From NCBI GenBank assembly GCA_008080615.1, contig VIKJ01000001.1, forward strand, positions 16,647-56,914: a DNA stretch of 40,268 bases, in the 5' to 3' direction. Numbering within the stretch: position 1 is the first letter of the stretch; each line of letters opens with the position of its first letter. Shown here piece after piece: positions 15,429-24,658 of this stretch. The notes under the pieces were generated by a model. That model was not told where the DNA came from and did not search any database. It saw nothing but the letters and a program-made list of their open reading frames with translations. The stretch is from Chitinophagaceae bacterium (GTDB lineage Bacteria > Bacteroidota > Bacteroidia > Chitinophagales > Chitinophagaceae). The translations under genes and the position numbers were made by a program.

Positions 15429-17453
15429 TTAAATAATTTCCTGTGATTTTTTCACACGCTTTCTTACAAAGAAGAACGCAGCAATCAACAGGAGCACCAA
15501 GCCACCCAGTATAAAAAACTTATAGTTATTCCAAATAATTGCCAAACTGTTTTTATCCCCTCTATAAGTTACAATACCCGAGTTATCTGGCAACTTAAAG
15601 AAGAAATTACTCTTACCCTTACTATTGGCCACACATACATTGCTTTCAATAGAAGAATACTGAGATCCAAAGCTTTTGATAACCCCTTCAAAGGCATCAC
15701 TTACGAGGCTATCTCCTAAAGAAGTAACTACTAAGAAAGTGGTTTGCCCTTGTTTAAATATTTGCGCAATACCACTATTAGCAAAGTCATTGATAGAATA
15801 AGAGGTTTGCCCGCTTACATCTTTATACAACTGAAAATCTTTATTAAATTGAACCGGTAGTGAAGTACTAAAGTTCTTAATAAAGGCATCATTTCGATGG
15901 GTAAGAACAATGGCATTGTAGTTTCTTAAATCTTCCATAGAAGCTTTATCGGTAGAAACCATTTCAGGAATACTGAGGTAATTAGCTACCACTGTTGTTG
16001 TATTCAGTTGCGTAATTAATTGACCCATTGAAGATGCCAATTGAGGAATCAGCGAAGGGCTAACAATAAACTTCAACGCACGCTTGCGGAATTCACCAGG
16101 ATAGTTAAAGAAATTATAGAATTCATTGGCTTTTTCACCCGAGAAAATAAGGCTAGATGTTTTAACATCTATGAATCCAAAGAAATTGGCAAAGCCCTCT
16201 TTACAAATATTACCTGCACCATGAAAACGCATTTCAACTACTAATGAATTGTTTTTAGTAAGTAAGTACGGCTTTAAATCAATATCACCAACAAAGCTGG
16301 TTTTATCGTGTAAATCTGTACTAAATACCAGGTTCTCATTTAAGTAAACGTTTAAGAAACCCCTATCACCCTTATTTAAAAGAGACAACATGGCTTCTAA
16401 GTGAAAAGTGAGTTTTTTTGGAATGGCATTGTAATCGGCCAGTGAAAATGCATAGTTTGTTTTCAATGCGCCAATACCTTCCATAATTCTAGGCGTTCCG
16501 CCTAACTCTTCCAAAGAGAAAACAACTGGCAATGGATTTTTATCGAAATAATGTGGAATACCATTGTCAATAACCATTTTGGTAGAGAAACTGCTATTGA
16601 TGATTTTATAATTACAGAGTGTATTGATTGCTTTTTTATAACCTTCCTGATCTTTACCAGAAACTACCAATACATGCCTGCTATCCCCATAAGGCTGAAG
16701 GTTCATAATAATACCCTGCCCATTTTGAATATCGGGTAATTGGTTTCGGATGAAGGCAGGTAATTTACTAATCAAACCTGTAATAATGGTATTGCTTACT
16801 GTATCAGATTCACTGTAATTATCCGTTACAATCTCATCCAGAGAAGCTTTTTGCTTGATCAATGCATACAATACACCTCCTGACAATAAATCGTCTAAGT
16901 CGGCACTTTTTGGCGTACTGATACGATTGTATTCTAAAATGGTTTCTTTTAAACTATAATTAAACGAAGCGGCGTCTTGTTTTCTCAAAGACAAAAAACT
17001 AGAGTTTCTTACTGTTAACCAAATGGCAGGATTGTCTACATCTTTACAATATTCATCCGACATGGCCATTTTAGCATCTACTCGCATTTTAATGAAACGA
17101 CCATCTGGCTGAACAAAACGCTTGTCTAAAGGTATCTCGATGGTCATCACAGAATCCAGGGCGGTGAATTCTAAACGCTGGGTAAATACAGGCTCATCCC
17201 TTAAAGACACAGTTACAGCAGAGATATTTTTATTCAATACCTGTGAAGGACGAACTTTCAATACCAGTTTACTATTGTTGATATCGTCTCTGGGCTGCAA
17301 CTTTAAAAAGTAAGTGAGTGCACCAGCAATACCGGTGATAGACTCATTGCGGTAACCCATATCTTCCAATGAACGCAGTTGGGCGTATTCCTGGCCAAAT
17401 AAGCCAGACATTGTTAACGCGAACAACATCAATAGGGTAAGTTTCGATTTCAT
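15429..17453 (-). CDS. BcsB-like periplasmic subunit of polysaccharide synthase
   Basis: 674 residues: a signal peptide (about 1-20, ending GLFGQ), a long beta-rich periplasmic part with two BcsB-type carbohydrate-binding/flavodoxin-like repeats, and one C-terminal membrane helix (about 645-664, ILGGLVLLLIAAFFFV) followed by a basic tail. BcsB binds the synthase through this C-terminal anchor and guides the glucan across the periplasm. The family signature is recognisable in SALTYFLKLQPRDDINNSKL-like sequence near the start. It lies 13 bp upstream of the GT2 gene. A related beta-glucan rather than cellulose is possible. Confidence 0.8.
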   Translation of the reverse strand: MKSKLTLLMLFALTMSGLFGQEYAQLRSLEDMGYRNESITGIAGALTYFLKLQPRDDINNSKLVLKVRPSQVLNKNISAVTVSLRDEPVFTQRLEFTALDSVMTIEIPLDKRFVQPDGRFIKMRVDAKMAMSDEYCKDVDNPAIWLTVRNSSFLSLRKQDAASFNYSLKETILEYNRISTPKSADLDDLLSGGVLYALIKQKASLDEIVTDNYSESDTVSNTIITGLISKLPAFIRNQLPDIQNGQGIIMNLQPYGDSRHVLVVSGKDQEGYKKAINTLCNYKIINSSFSTKMVIDNGIPHYFDKNPLPVVFSLEELGGTPRIMEGIGALKTNYAFSLADYNAIPKKLTFHLEAMLSLLNKGDRGFLNVYLNENLVFSTDLHDKTSFVGDIDLKPYLLTKNNSLVVEMRFHGAGNICKEGFANFFGFIDVKTSSLIFSGEKANEFYNFFNYPGEFRKRALKFIVSPSLIPQLASSMGQLITQLNTTTVVANYLSIPEMVSTDKASMEDLRNYNAIVLTHRNDAFIKNFSTSLPVQFNKDFQLYKDVSGQTSYSINDFANSGIAQIFKQGQTTFLVVTSLGDSLVSDAFEGVIKSFGSQYSSIESNVCVANSKGKSNFFFKLPDNSGIVTYRGDKNSLAIIWNNYKFFILGGLVLLLIAAFFFVRKRVKKSQEII

Positions 17454-17470
17454 AGAGTAGGTATTTAGAA

Positions 17471-18838
17471 CTAAGCCAGTTTGAATTTCAATTTAAAATA
17501 GTTGCCAATTGTAGGATTGCTTTCATAAGTAAGCAGTCCTCCCATATCTGTTGTAAGCTGTTTTGCTACAGAAAAGCCCATACCCGATTGGGTAATGGCA
17601 TATTCCGACTGATTGGGAGCTTGCAGCCTATTAAAGTATTCATCTAGTTTTTCTAATCCGATAGGATTGCCTTTATTGATAATTTCAATAATACAAACCC
17701 CATCTACATTTCCTGCATGAATACTTATGGCAGAACCCTTTTGGATAAACCTTATAACGTTAGAAAGTAGCTTAAACAATATATGACGTAAAAATATTTT
17801 ATCTAAGTTGACCAATAATTCGGAAGGCGATAAGTGAACTTGTATGGTTACCTGCTTAATACTTGCAGCATCAACCAAGGCAATTGCGGCTTTTTCAACC
17901 TCAGGAATAATATCAAAATCTTCAAAACGGTATTCAATTTTACCTGTATCTGCTTCTGCAGATTCGGCCAGTTTTTGAGATAAATAATGGAGTTTCTCAT
18001 TCCCCATGGTTATATAGCTCAAAATTTCTTTCTGATCAGAAGTAAGGTTACTAGATTTTCGATTGATCAAATCGATAGAGATTTGATTAGATCCTATGAA
18101 GTTTTTTAAATCATGGATCATGATATTGAGGGTATTCTGCCTGTAATCACTTAATTCTTTCAACCGGCGGTTGGCTTCTTCAATTAAATGATGCTGGTCA
18201 TTGATTTTCTCATTTTGCTCTAACATTCTACGGTTAGATTCTTCAATAATGAGGTTTTTCTCTGTTTCTCGCTTAATAATTTGGTACCGGTTAAAAGCTA
18301 TGAAACAAGAAAAAGCAGTAACGATAAAATAAACACCGCCCCCATTGGCAATTAAGCCATTATAACCTTCCAATCGGTTATTAAGGGTATAAAGTAATAC
18401 AATGATTGTATAGGAAATAGCACAATGCAATTGGGCAAACAAAGGCCTCCAAAATACCGTGGTATTTAGCAATAGCATCATTACTGAAGCCATTAAAAAA
18501 TAAGGAAGTGCGCTTGTTACCGGAACAATTCCACAAATCAAAGAAAATAGGACTACATTAACTCCAACAATTAGGTTGAGAATCAATTCATAACTTAGTC
18601 TTCTTCTGGTTCCATAGGTGTACAAAAAATAAGACAAGGCAAATGCTGATACTCTTAATACCAAAATAAAGCCCCAGTCTTCTTTCATAAAAAGAATATC
18701 CAGCAACCAGAATAGTGGCAGAGAAAACAGTATTGACCAAACAGCTACATTTGAAAAGTACGCGCCGCGTTTATTCAATTCGGTAGTAAGCTTTTGGCGG
18801 TCTATATTTACATAAGGAATCCTATGATAATCTATCAT
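17471..18838 (-). CDS. Membrane sensor histidine kinase, first gene of the exopolysaccharide operon
   Basis: 455 residues with six or so N-terminal membrane helices (about 30-185), a short coiled coil (about 190-230), a dimerisation domain with H242 in MIHDLKNF, and a C-terminal ATPase domain: N-box KLLSNVIRF, G1-type NKGNPI, G2 SGMGFSVAKQL. The G1 variant (N-x-G-x-x-I) also occurs in working CusS-type kinases, so it is probably active. No receiver domain or response regulator is in the window, so its partner is encoded elsewhere. It is 17 bp upstream of the BcsB-like gene. Control of polysaccharide production is inferred from this position. Confidence 0.85.
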   Translation of the reverse strand: MIDYHRIPYVNIDRQKLTTELNKRGAYFSNVAVWSILFSLPLFWLLDILFMKEDWGFILVLRVSAFALSYFLYTYGTRRRLSYELILNLIVGVNVVLFSLICGIVPVTSALPYFLMASVMMLLLNTTVFWRPLFAQLHCAISYTIIVLLYTLNNRLEGYNGLIANGGGVYFIVTAFSCFIAFNRYQIIKRETEKNLIIEESNRRMLEQNEKINDQHHLIEEANRRLKELSDYRQNTLNIMIHDLKNFIGSNQISIDLINRKSSNLTSDQKEILSYITMGNEKLHYLSQKLAESAEADTGKIEYRFEDFDIIPEVEKAAIALVDAASIKQVTIQVHLSPSELLVNLDKIFLRHILFKLLSNVIRFIQKGSAISIHAGNVDGVCIIEIINKGNPIGLEKLDEYFNRLQAPNQSEYAITQSGMGFSVAKQLTTDMGGLLTYESNPTIGNYFKLKFKLA

Positions 18839-18848
18839 ATTTACAAAT

Positions 18849-19943
18849 ATGCAACAGGTAATTGATTATTCAGTGAAATTAAAGTTTAAAAATAGAAGAA
18901 AGGCATTCATTTTGACCAGTTTATTGACATTTGTTAGTTTCTTTTTCTCCGTTTTTGCTGCAGAGAGAACTGATCTAAATAAAATCAAGACTGCACTCAA
19001 TAAAGGCGTTAATATTTCGTACCTAGAAATAGACATCGAACCCAAACTAAAAGCCATTGCAAAAGCAGGCTTTAAAACAGTTCGATTGCCTGTGGCATTT
19101 GATCATTATATGGCTGATAGCTATGCAGAGCTGAGTGGTGCATTAATTCAAAAACTACATTTAATCTATAGCAGGTGCAAGCAGCTAAATTTAAACCTGG
19201 TAATCGTATACCATTATGGCAAACTACAAAATGAAAATTTATACGCAGAAAATGATCGAATTATTCGGATATGGAAACAAGTGATATATTCTATGCAAGG
19301 CTATGCTAGCAATCAACTTTTTTTTGAACTATACAATGAACCAACTACCGATATGGATATATGGAAATCTTCCATCACTACCATTGTTAGGGAATTGAGA
19401 AAAGCAGACCCAGAGAGGATATTTATTATTGGTGGGGCCAATTACAATGGCTACAACGAATTACTGCATATGGGCAGGTTATCGGTAGATGATGGAAAGC
19501 TCTTGTACACATTTCATTTTTACGAACCATATATTTTCACCCATCAGGGTGCAGATTGGACGGCGGAAAAAACTTTTATTACAGGATTCCCCTACCCTTA
19601 TAAACAAAATAAAATGCCAGGCTTATACAATGCCCCTGCTAATTCTTCATTGGCTAAAGATTACGAGAGGTACCCAAGGGAAGCCAATTATTCCTACCTA
19701 CATCAACGTATTCAATATATTTACGAGGAAGCTAAAAGGCTAAATTTACCGCTTATCTGTACAGAAACGGGGGTAATCAATTTAGCCGATAAAAAATCCA
19801 GAGCTGCTTATCTTAGCAATATCACTTCTATCATGAATGAGTTTAGTATCCCCGTAATTTTATGGGATTGGGACGACAAGTTTGCTGTGATGGATAACAA
19901 TAAAGCCATCAAACAGATTAGACCCTGGCTCAAAAAAGATTAG
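18849..19943 (+). CDS. Secreted glycoside hydrolase family 5 (endoglucanase-like)
   Basis: 364 residues from the ATG at 18849. The GH5 motifs are complete: acid/base E164 in ELYNEPT, HFYEPY, and nucleophile E306 in CTETGV, with WDWDDKF near the end. An N-terminal signal peptide is present, with basic KLKFKNRRK and then a hydrophobic core ending FSVFA. A GTG at 18873 would give a shorter and more typical signal peptide and would relieve the very short 10-bp gap to the divergent kinase, so the true start is uncertain. The product probably trims the polymer made by the neighbouring synthase, as BcsZ does for cellulose. The ABC genes follow after 15 bp. Confidence 0.87.
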   Translation: MQQVIDYSVKLKFKNRRKAFILTSLLTFVSFFFSVFAAERTDLNKIKTALNKGVNISYLEIDIEPKLKAIAKAGFKTVRLPVAFDHYMADSYAELSGALIQKLHLIYSRCKQLNLNLVIVYHYGKLQNENLYAENDRIIRIWKQVIYSMQGYASNQLFFELYNEPTTDMDIWKSSITTIVRELRKADPERIFIIGGANYNGYNELLHMGRLSVDDGKLLYTFHFYEPYIFTHQGADWTAEKTFITGFPYPYKQNKMPGLYNAPANSSLAKDYERYPREANYSYLHQRIQYIYEEAKRLNLPLICTETGVINLADKKSRAAYLSNITSIMNEFSIPVILWDWDDKFAVMDNNKAIKQIRPWLKKD

Positions 19944-19958
19944 AATAAAAACAACTGT

Positions 19959-20855
19959 ATGGAACCTGTTTTATCAATAAACGGCATAAGCAAATCTTAT
20001 GGCCAAATTAAGGCGCTTAAAAACCTATCATTAAGCGTTCCTAAAGGAAGTGTATTTGGCATTTTAGGACCAAACGGTAGTGGCAAAACTACTATGATGA
20101 GTATCATTTTGGATATTCTAAAAGCAGATAGTGGTGATTACAATTGGTTTGGGAAACCCAACTTACCCGAAGAAAGAAAAAGAATTGGATCCTTGTTAGA
20201 AACGCCCAATTTTTATCATTACTTATCTGCCGTTGATAATTTAAAAATTACACAGGCCATTAGTGGAAGAGGACATGCTGCAGATATTGATGAAGCACTT
20301 GAGATTGTAAAACTAACGGAGAGAAAGAAAAGTAAGTTTAGTGCTTATAGTTTAGGAATGAAGCAACGCCTTGCCATTGGTGCAGCATTACTGGGCAATC
20401 CAGAAGTACTGTTATTAGATGAACCTACCAATGGGCTTGATCCAGTTGGTATTGCTGAAATCAGAGACCTCATTAAATTGTTGGCAAAAAAAGGCATCAC
20501 TATTATTATTGCAAGCCACTTATTAGATGAAGTTGAAAAAATTTGCTCTCATGTAGCCATTTTAAAAAGAGGAACCCTGCTTACATCAGGCCCTGTTGAT
20601 GAAGTGTTGAGTAATGAAGATATTGTAGAAATAGCTTCTGCCAATATGGAACAACTAAAAGATTGCGTAATACAAATGGGCGGTTATTTATCTATAAAAG
20701 AAGACAATCAACGATTGCAAATTCATTATCCTATCGGTACAGCCAATATGGAAGCCATTAATAGTTATTGCTTTAACAAGGGCGTTACATTGCAATTATT
20801 GCTCAGCAAGAAAAAGAGTTTAGAAACTAAATTCTTTGAATTAACCAACGATTAA
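19959..20855 (+). CDS. ABC transporter ATP-binding protein (CcmA/BcrA type)
   Basis: 298 residues with Walker A GPNGSGKT (about 37-44), signature YSLGMKQRL, Walker B VLLLDEPTNGLDP, and a C-terminal extension of about 85 residues typical of BcrA/NatA ATPases. It forms an exporter with the permease 10 bp downstream. The substrate is unknown. The short gap to the GH5 gene suggests one transcript, which raises the possibility of a link to the polysaccharide locus, but the family is also used for peptides, antibiotics and other cargo. Confidence 0.88.
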   Translation: MEPVLSINGISKSYGQIKALKNLSLSVPKGSVFGILGPNGSGKTTMMSIILDILKADSGDYNWFGKPNLPEERKRIGSLLETPNFYHYLSAVDNLKITQAISGRGHAADIDEALEIVKLTERKKSKFSAYSLGMKQRLAIGAALLGNPEVLLLDEPTNGLDPVGIAEIRDLIKLLAKKGITIIIASHLLDEVEKICSHVAILKRGTLLTSGPVDEVLSNEDIVEIASANMEQLKDCVIQMGGYLSIKEDNQRLQIHYPIGTANMEAINSYCFNKGVTLQLLLSKKKSLETKFFELTND

Positions 20856-20865
20856 ACTTACACCC

Positions 20866-21693
20866 ATGCTCGATTTATTAAAAATAGAATGGCTTAAAAT
20901 AAAAAAATACCCTGCATTCTGGTGGATGTTGGTAATTGTATTCCTTACCTATCCTGGCATTAATATTATGTTCTTGAATATTTATGGGCAGGTAACCAAA
21001 GGAAAAGAGATGGCCAATAATATTGCCAAATTATTGTTAGGCAACCCGTTTGCATTTCCCGAAACTTGGCATACAGTAGCCTATTTTTCTTCCTTCTTTG
21101 TATTGTTACCTTCCATTTTGGTAATCATGTTGGTGACCAATGAATACAATTATAAAACACATAGGCAAAATATTATTGATGGCTGGAGCCGATCACAATT
21201 TATTACCAGTAAATTAATGGATGTTGCCATTATTTCCTTTGTAGTAATGATTGCATATATAGCTGTTGCAATAGGTTTTGGTATATATGCAGATAGCCTT
21301 AGCTGGAACAGATGGGCCGAGCAACTACAATATATCCCTCTGTTTTATTTACAAACATTTGCGCAGTTATCCATTGCATTTTTATTGGGATACCTAGTTA
21401 AGAAAGCATTCATTGCCTTGGGCATCTTTTTATTTTACTACTTAATTGTAGAGAATATATTAGTAGGATTAATGAAATGGAAAAAGATAGAACTCACCCG
21501 CTTTTTACCATTTGAAATTTCTGATGGCATTTTGGTAAGGCCTGCATTTTCTGGAAATTTTGGTATGGGCGCCAAAGCAGGATATGAACTTGCATTGAGT
21601 TTAGTATCACAACAAGTGATACTCACTATTGTGCTAACTAGTATTATTTGGTTAATCTGCTATAAGGTGCATAAGAAAAGAGATATTGTATAA
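20866..21693 (+). CDS. ABC-2 type permease
   Basis: 275 residues with six predicted membrane helices (near 18-35, 65-90, 110-140, 155-175, 180-205 and 245-268), the layout of ABC-2 permeases of the NatB/BcrB kind. It pairs with the ATPase upstream. The stop is only 2 bp from the stop of the convergent epimerase, with no terminator between them. Confidence 0.83.
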   Translation: MLDLLKIEWLKIKKYPAFWWMLVIVFLTYPGINIMFLNIYGQVTKGKEMANNIAKLLLGNPFAFPETWHTVAYFSSFFVLLPSILVIMLVTNEYNYKTHRQNIIDGWSRSQFITSKLMDVAIISFVVMIAYIAVAIGFGIYADSLSWNRWAEQLQYIPLFYLQTFAQLSIAFLLGYLVKKAFIALGIFLFYYLIVENILVGLMKWKKIELTRFLPFEISDGILVRPAFSGNFGMGAKAGYELALSLVSQQVILTIVLTSIIWLICYKVHKKRDIV

Positions 21694-21695
21694 TC

Positions 21696-22595
21696 TTACT
21701 GCAATAATTCATTGATTGCAGTGTCGATTGTTGGATATTGAAAAGGGAATCCTGCAGCCAGCATTTTATTGGCGTTTACTGTAGTGCTCTTCAATATTTC
21801 AATGCTCATTTCGCCCAACACTATTTTTAAAACAAATGCAGGCACGTGAAAAGGAATAAAAAAGCTAGGACATAGTTTTCGAGCAATGGCTAAAGTAAGT
21901 GTTTGATTGTTTGCAGGATTTGGCGCTACTGCATTGTACACACCTTGCATAGTAGTATTTTCAATAGCATAAATGTATTGGTTGCAAAGGTCATCCACAT
22001 GAATCCAACTAATCACTTGTTGGCCAGTTGCTAATATAGCAGCAGTGTTCAATTTTAAAGGCTTTTTAAATTCAACAAAAGCGCCACCTTCATTGCTTAA
22101 AACAATGCCTGTTCTTAAAATTACCAAGCGAATACCCAAACTATTTACAGCTTCAATTGATTGTTCCCATTTTTTGCAAGTATCTCCTAAGAAATCGGAA
22201 TAGGCAGGATCTGTTTCTTTAAATCCATTAGGAATATTGTGATCATTATCCGGACCATACCAACCAATAGCAGATGCACTAATTACTGCTTGAACTTTGT
22301 TGGGATATTTTGCCAATGCAGATGCAATTAAACTACTGCCCTGGGTTCTACTTTCTTCAATTTCTTTTTTCCTGGTATCAGACCAGCGTTGATCCGCCAC
22401 ACCAGCACCAGCCAAATGAATAATAAAATCGGCAGTTTGAATGGCTTCGGGATTAATTTCATTCTTCTTTGGATCCCAAGTGTAACCCTTACCCGATCTA
22501 GAGAGCACCTGAACAGTGTAGCCCTTTTTAATTAACAATTGAGTTAATCTTTTTCCTACTGTACCGGTTCCTCCTGTTATTAATACTGTTGCCAT
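21696..22595 (-). CDS. TIGR01777 family epimerase (SDR fold, YfcH-like)
   Basis: 299 residues with the extended-SDR nucleotide site GGTGTVGKR at 8-16 (VLITGGTGTVGKRLT), the active-site region around SASAIGWYG, and a C-terminal DUF1731 domain (PAFVLKIVLGEMS). The family is widespread and may act on nucleotide sugars or other substrates; no reaction is firmly known. The start is 38 bp past the ftsZ terminator, so it is transcribed separately from the dcw cluster. Confidence 0.88.
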   Translation of the reverse strand: MATVLITGGTGTVGKRLTQLLIKKGYTVQVLSRSGKGYTWDPKKNEINPEAIQTADFIIHLAGAGVADQRWSDTRKKEIEESRTQGSSLIASALAKYPNKVQAVISASAIGWYGPDNDHNIPNGFKETDPAYSDFLGDTCKKWEQSIEAVNSLGIRLVILRTGIVLSNEGGAFVEFKKPLKLNTAAILATGQQVISWIHVDDLCNQYIYAIENTTMQGVYNAVAPNPANNQTLTLAIARKLCPSFFIPFHVPAFVLKIVLGEMSIEILKSTTVNANKMLAAGFPFQYPTIDTAINELLQ

Positions 22596-22633
22596 TGTTT
22601 TTATTATACTTACAAGTTAATGGATATAAAGTT

Positions 22634-22667
22634 GCAAAAAAAACCTTCCCGAAATTCCGGGAAGGTT
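22634..22667 (-). terminator. Intrinsic terminator ending the dcw cluster
   Basis: A 10-bp stem, AACCTTCCCG (22642-22651) with CGGGAAGGTT (22658-22667), has a 6-nt loop. The adjacent run of A on the + strand (22635-22641) becomes a U-run for minus transcripts. It lies 42 bp past the ftsZ stop. Confidence 0.88.
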
Positions 22668-22708
22668 ACAACTAAAAACACTTAATACACATCTATATAT
22701 ATACCGGG

Positions 22709-24610
22709 TTAGTCGGGTTTTTTACCATCAAAAAATTTATTGATAGTAGAGATCTGGGTTTGATCATTTTCATCCTTACCTACTGTATACTTACTGTAAA
22801 AATTTTCTACCGAAGTAAGGGTATTGCCAAATAATTCCATGTTTCTTCTAATATAAGCTGGCACCGCATCAAACTCACCACTTGTATCGGCTGTGTTACT
22901 CATATTATAAGAAAGGTTACGTAATTTTTGTATACGCTCAGCAGCCCTTCTTTTTTGATCTTCAACATCATCCATAAAAGAATCTTCTGCGTATTGCGAT
23001 TGTGGTTGATGCTGATGTTGCGGCTGTTCTTGCTGGGCTTTTACTTCCTGCATCATTTCAGCCGATTTTTCTACCAATTGCATTTCGAATAATGCTTCTT
23101 CTTGTTGAACAGGAGCAGGTGGTGCAGGAGCCGGTTGAGCTGCAGGCATTTGAATTGACACTACAGCAGGTTCAGGTTTAACTTCTTCCGCATAAATATT
23201 GGCGGGCTTGGTTAAAAAACCTGCACTATTTACAATACTAGGTTGTTCGTTTACCTGAAAATTGAGTAAAGGTGAAATTGCTGGCTCTTCTAAGTTGATT
23301 TCCGCTTCAACAACAGGCACATCAGGAGTAATTGGTGCTGTAATATCGGCGCTCAATTCAAATTGCAATACCATCGATTCTCTTTCTTCAACAGCATGTT
23401 GAGTTGCAATTTCTGCAATGTGCTGCTCTTCCTGTGGTTGCTGCATAGTTGGAGCAAGCTCATCTAATATAGCAATTACGGGAGCAGGCATTTCTATTTT
23501 GTTAACTGCAACTGGCTCGGGCTCAACAACAGCTTGAACCTGAGGTTGCACAGGAGTTTGCAAAGCTTCAACTTCTAAAGTCATTACAATTTTCTCCGGC
23601 TTTACTTCAGGAACTTTTGCCGCTTGTGGCTTTGCAAAAGGATCTTTGTGTTCAAAACCAGTAGCAATTAATGTGATGCCAATTTTTTTATCTAAAGTAG
23701 GATCATACCCCATTCCAACAATTACATCTGTGTCTTCACCTGCTTGCATGCGCAAGTAATTATTGATGGTTTCTAATTCATCCATGGTGCATTCATGATC
23801 TCCTTCTGCACTATTGATATTAATTAAAATCCACTTAGCACCTCTAATATCGCTGTCATTTAACAGCGGTGAATTCAATGCTTCTTCTATAGCTAGCTGT
23901 GCTCGGTTCTCTCCCTCTACTTCGGCCTTTCCTAAAATAGCAACACCACCATTTTTCATAACAGTGCATACATCGGCAAAATCTACAATAATATGCCCAC
24001 GGCTATTGATTACATCGGTAATACATTTTGCTGCAGTAGCCAATACATTGTCTGCTTTTGAAAATGCTTCTTTCATTTTCAAATTACCGTATTGCATGCG
24101 CAGTTTGTCGTTGCTAATTACTAGTAAAGTATCTACAAATGGCTTCAACGCCTCAATACCTTCCTGTGCTTGTTGATGTCGACGAGGTCCTTCAAAACCA
24201 AATGGCGTTGTTACTATACCAACGGTTAAGATGCCTAGTTCTTTACAAATTTTTGCAATGATGGGTGCACCACCAGTACCAGTTCCACCGCCCATTCCTA
24301 CAGTTATGAATGCCATTTTGGTATTCACTTCTAAAATGCGCTTGATTTCTTCTAGCGACTCTTCGGTTGCTTTTTTTCCTACTTCAGGATTAGCACCAGC
24401 ACCCAAGCCCTGTGTAAGGTGCGGCCCCAATTGAATTTTATTAGGAATATCGCTTTGCTCAATTGCTTTAGCGTCGGTATTGCATATAATGAAATCAACA
24501 CCTTCAATATTTTGAGCAAACATAAAGTTTACTGCATTGCTTCCACCACCACCAACACCCAACACTTTAATGATGGATGATTTTTGTTTGGGAAGATCAA
24601 AATGAATCAT
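22709..24610 (-). CDS. ftsZ: Cell division protein FtsZ
   Basis: 633 residues, tubulin-like GTPase that forms the division ring. GTP-binding parts: GGGGSNAV (20-27) and GGGTGTG (107-113). The synergy loop reads IVDFADVC, keeping both catalytic aspartates; the asparagine that precedes them in E. coli is an isoleucine here. After the globular part (about 1-320) comes a 220-residue linker rich in P, Q, E and A, including a Q/H-rich stretch near residue 540. A conserved Bacteroidota tail follows (IQKLRNLSYN ... VPAYIRR ... FYSKYTV ... INKFF). It is the last gene of the cluster, 48 bp after ftsA. Confidence 0.97.
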   Translation of the reverse strand: MIHFDLPKQKSSIIKVLGVGGGGSNAVNFMFAQNIEGVDFIICNTDAKAIEQSDIPNKIQLGPHLTQGLGAGANPEVGKKATEESLEEIKRILEVNTKMAFITVGMGGGTGTGGAPIIAKICKELGILTVGIVTTPFGFEGPRRHQQAQEGIEALKPFVDTLLVISNDKLRMQYGNLKMKEAFSKADNVLATAAKCITDVINSRGHIIVDFADVCTVMKNGGVAILGKAEVEGENRAQLAIEEALNSPLLNDSDIRGAKWILININSAEGDHECTMDELETINNYLRMQAGEDTDVIVGMGYDPTLDKKIGITLIATGFEHKDPFAKPQAAKVPEVKPEKIVMTLEVEALQTPVQPQVQAVVEPEPVAVNKIEMPAPVIAILDELAPTMQQPQEEQHIAEIATQHAVEERESMVLQFELSADITAPITPDVPVVEAEINLEEPAISPLLNFQVNEQPSIVNSAGFLTKPANIYAEEVKPEPAVVSIQMPAAQPAPAPPAPVQQEEALFEMQLVEKSAEMMQEVKAQQEQPQHQHQPQSQYAEDSFMDDVEDQKRRAAERIQKLRNLSYNMSNTADTSGEFDAVPAYIRRNMELFGNTLTSVENFYSKYTVGKDENDQTQISTINKFFDGKKPD

Positions 24611-24658
24611 AGAGTAGTTTTAGTAGGGTTAGTATTTTATGCTACGGATCTTGGATTA

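Noticed and set aside
17640..17740. Histidine kinase seemed to lack the G1-box aspartate (reads NKGNPI), suggesting a dead kinase.
   Set aside because: The N-x-G-x-x-I form followed by a phenylalanine-arginine motif also occurs in working CusS-type kinases; the N-box asparagine, G2 box and H242 are present.
23814..24434. Long open frames on the + strand opposite ftsZ.
   Set aside because: They have no family-like sequence and mirror the codon pattern of ftsZ; the same holds for other antisense frames in recN, murE and fabI.
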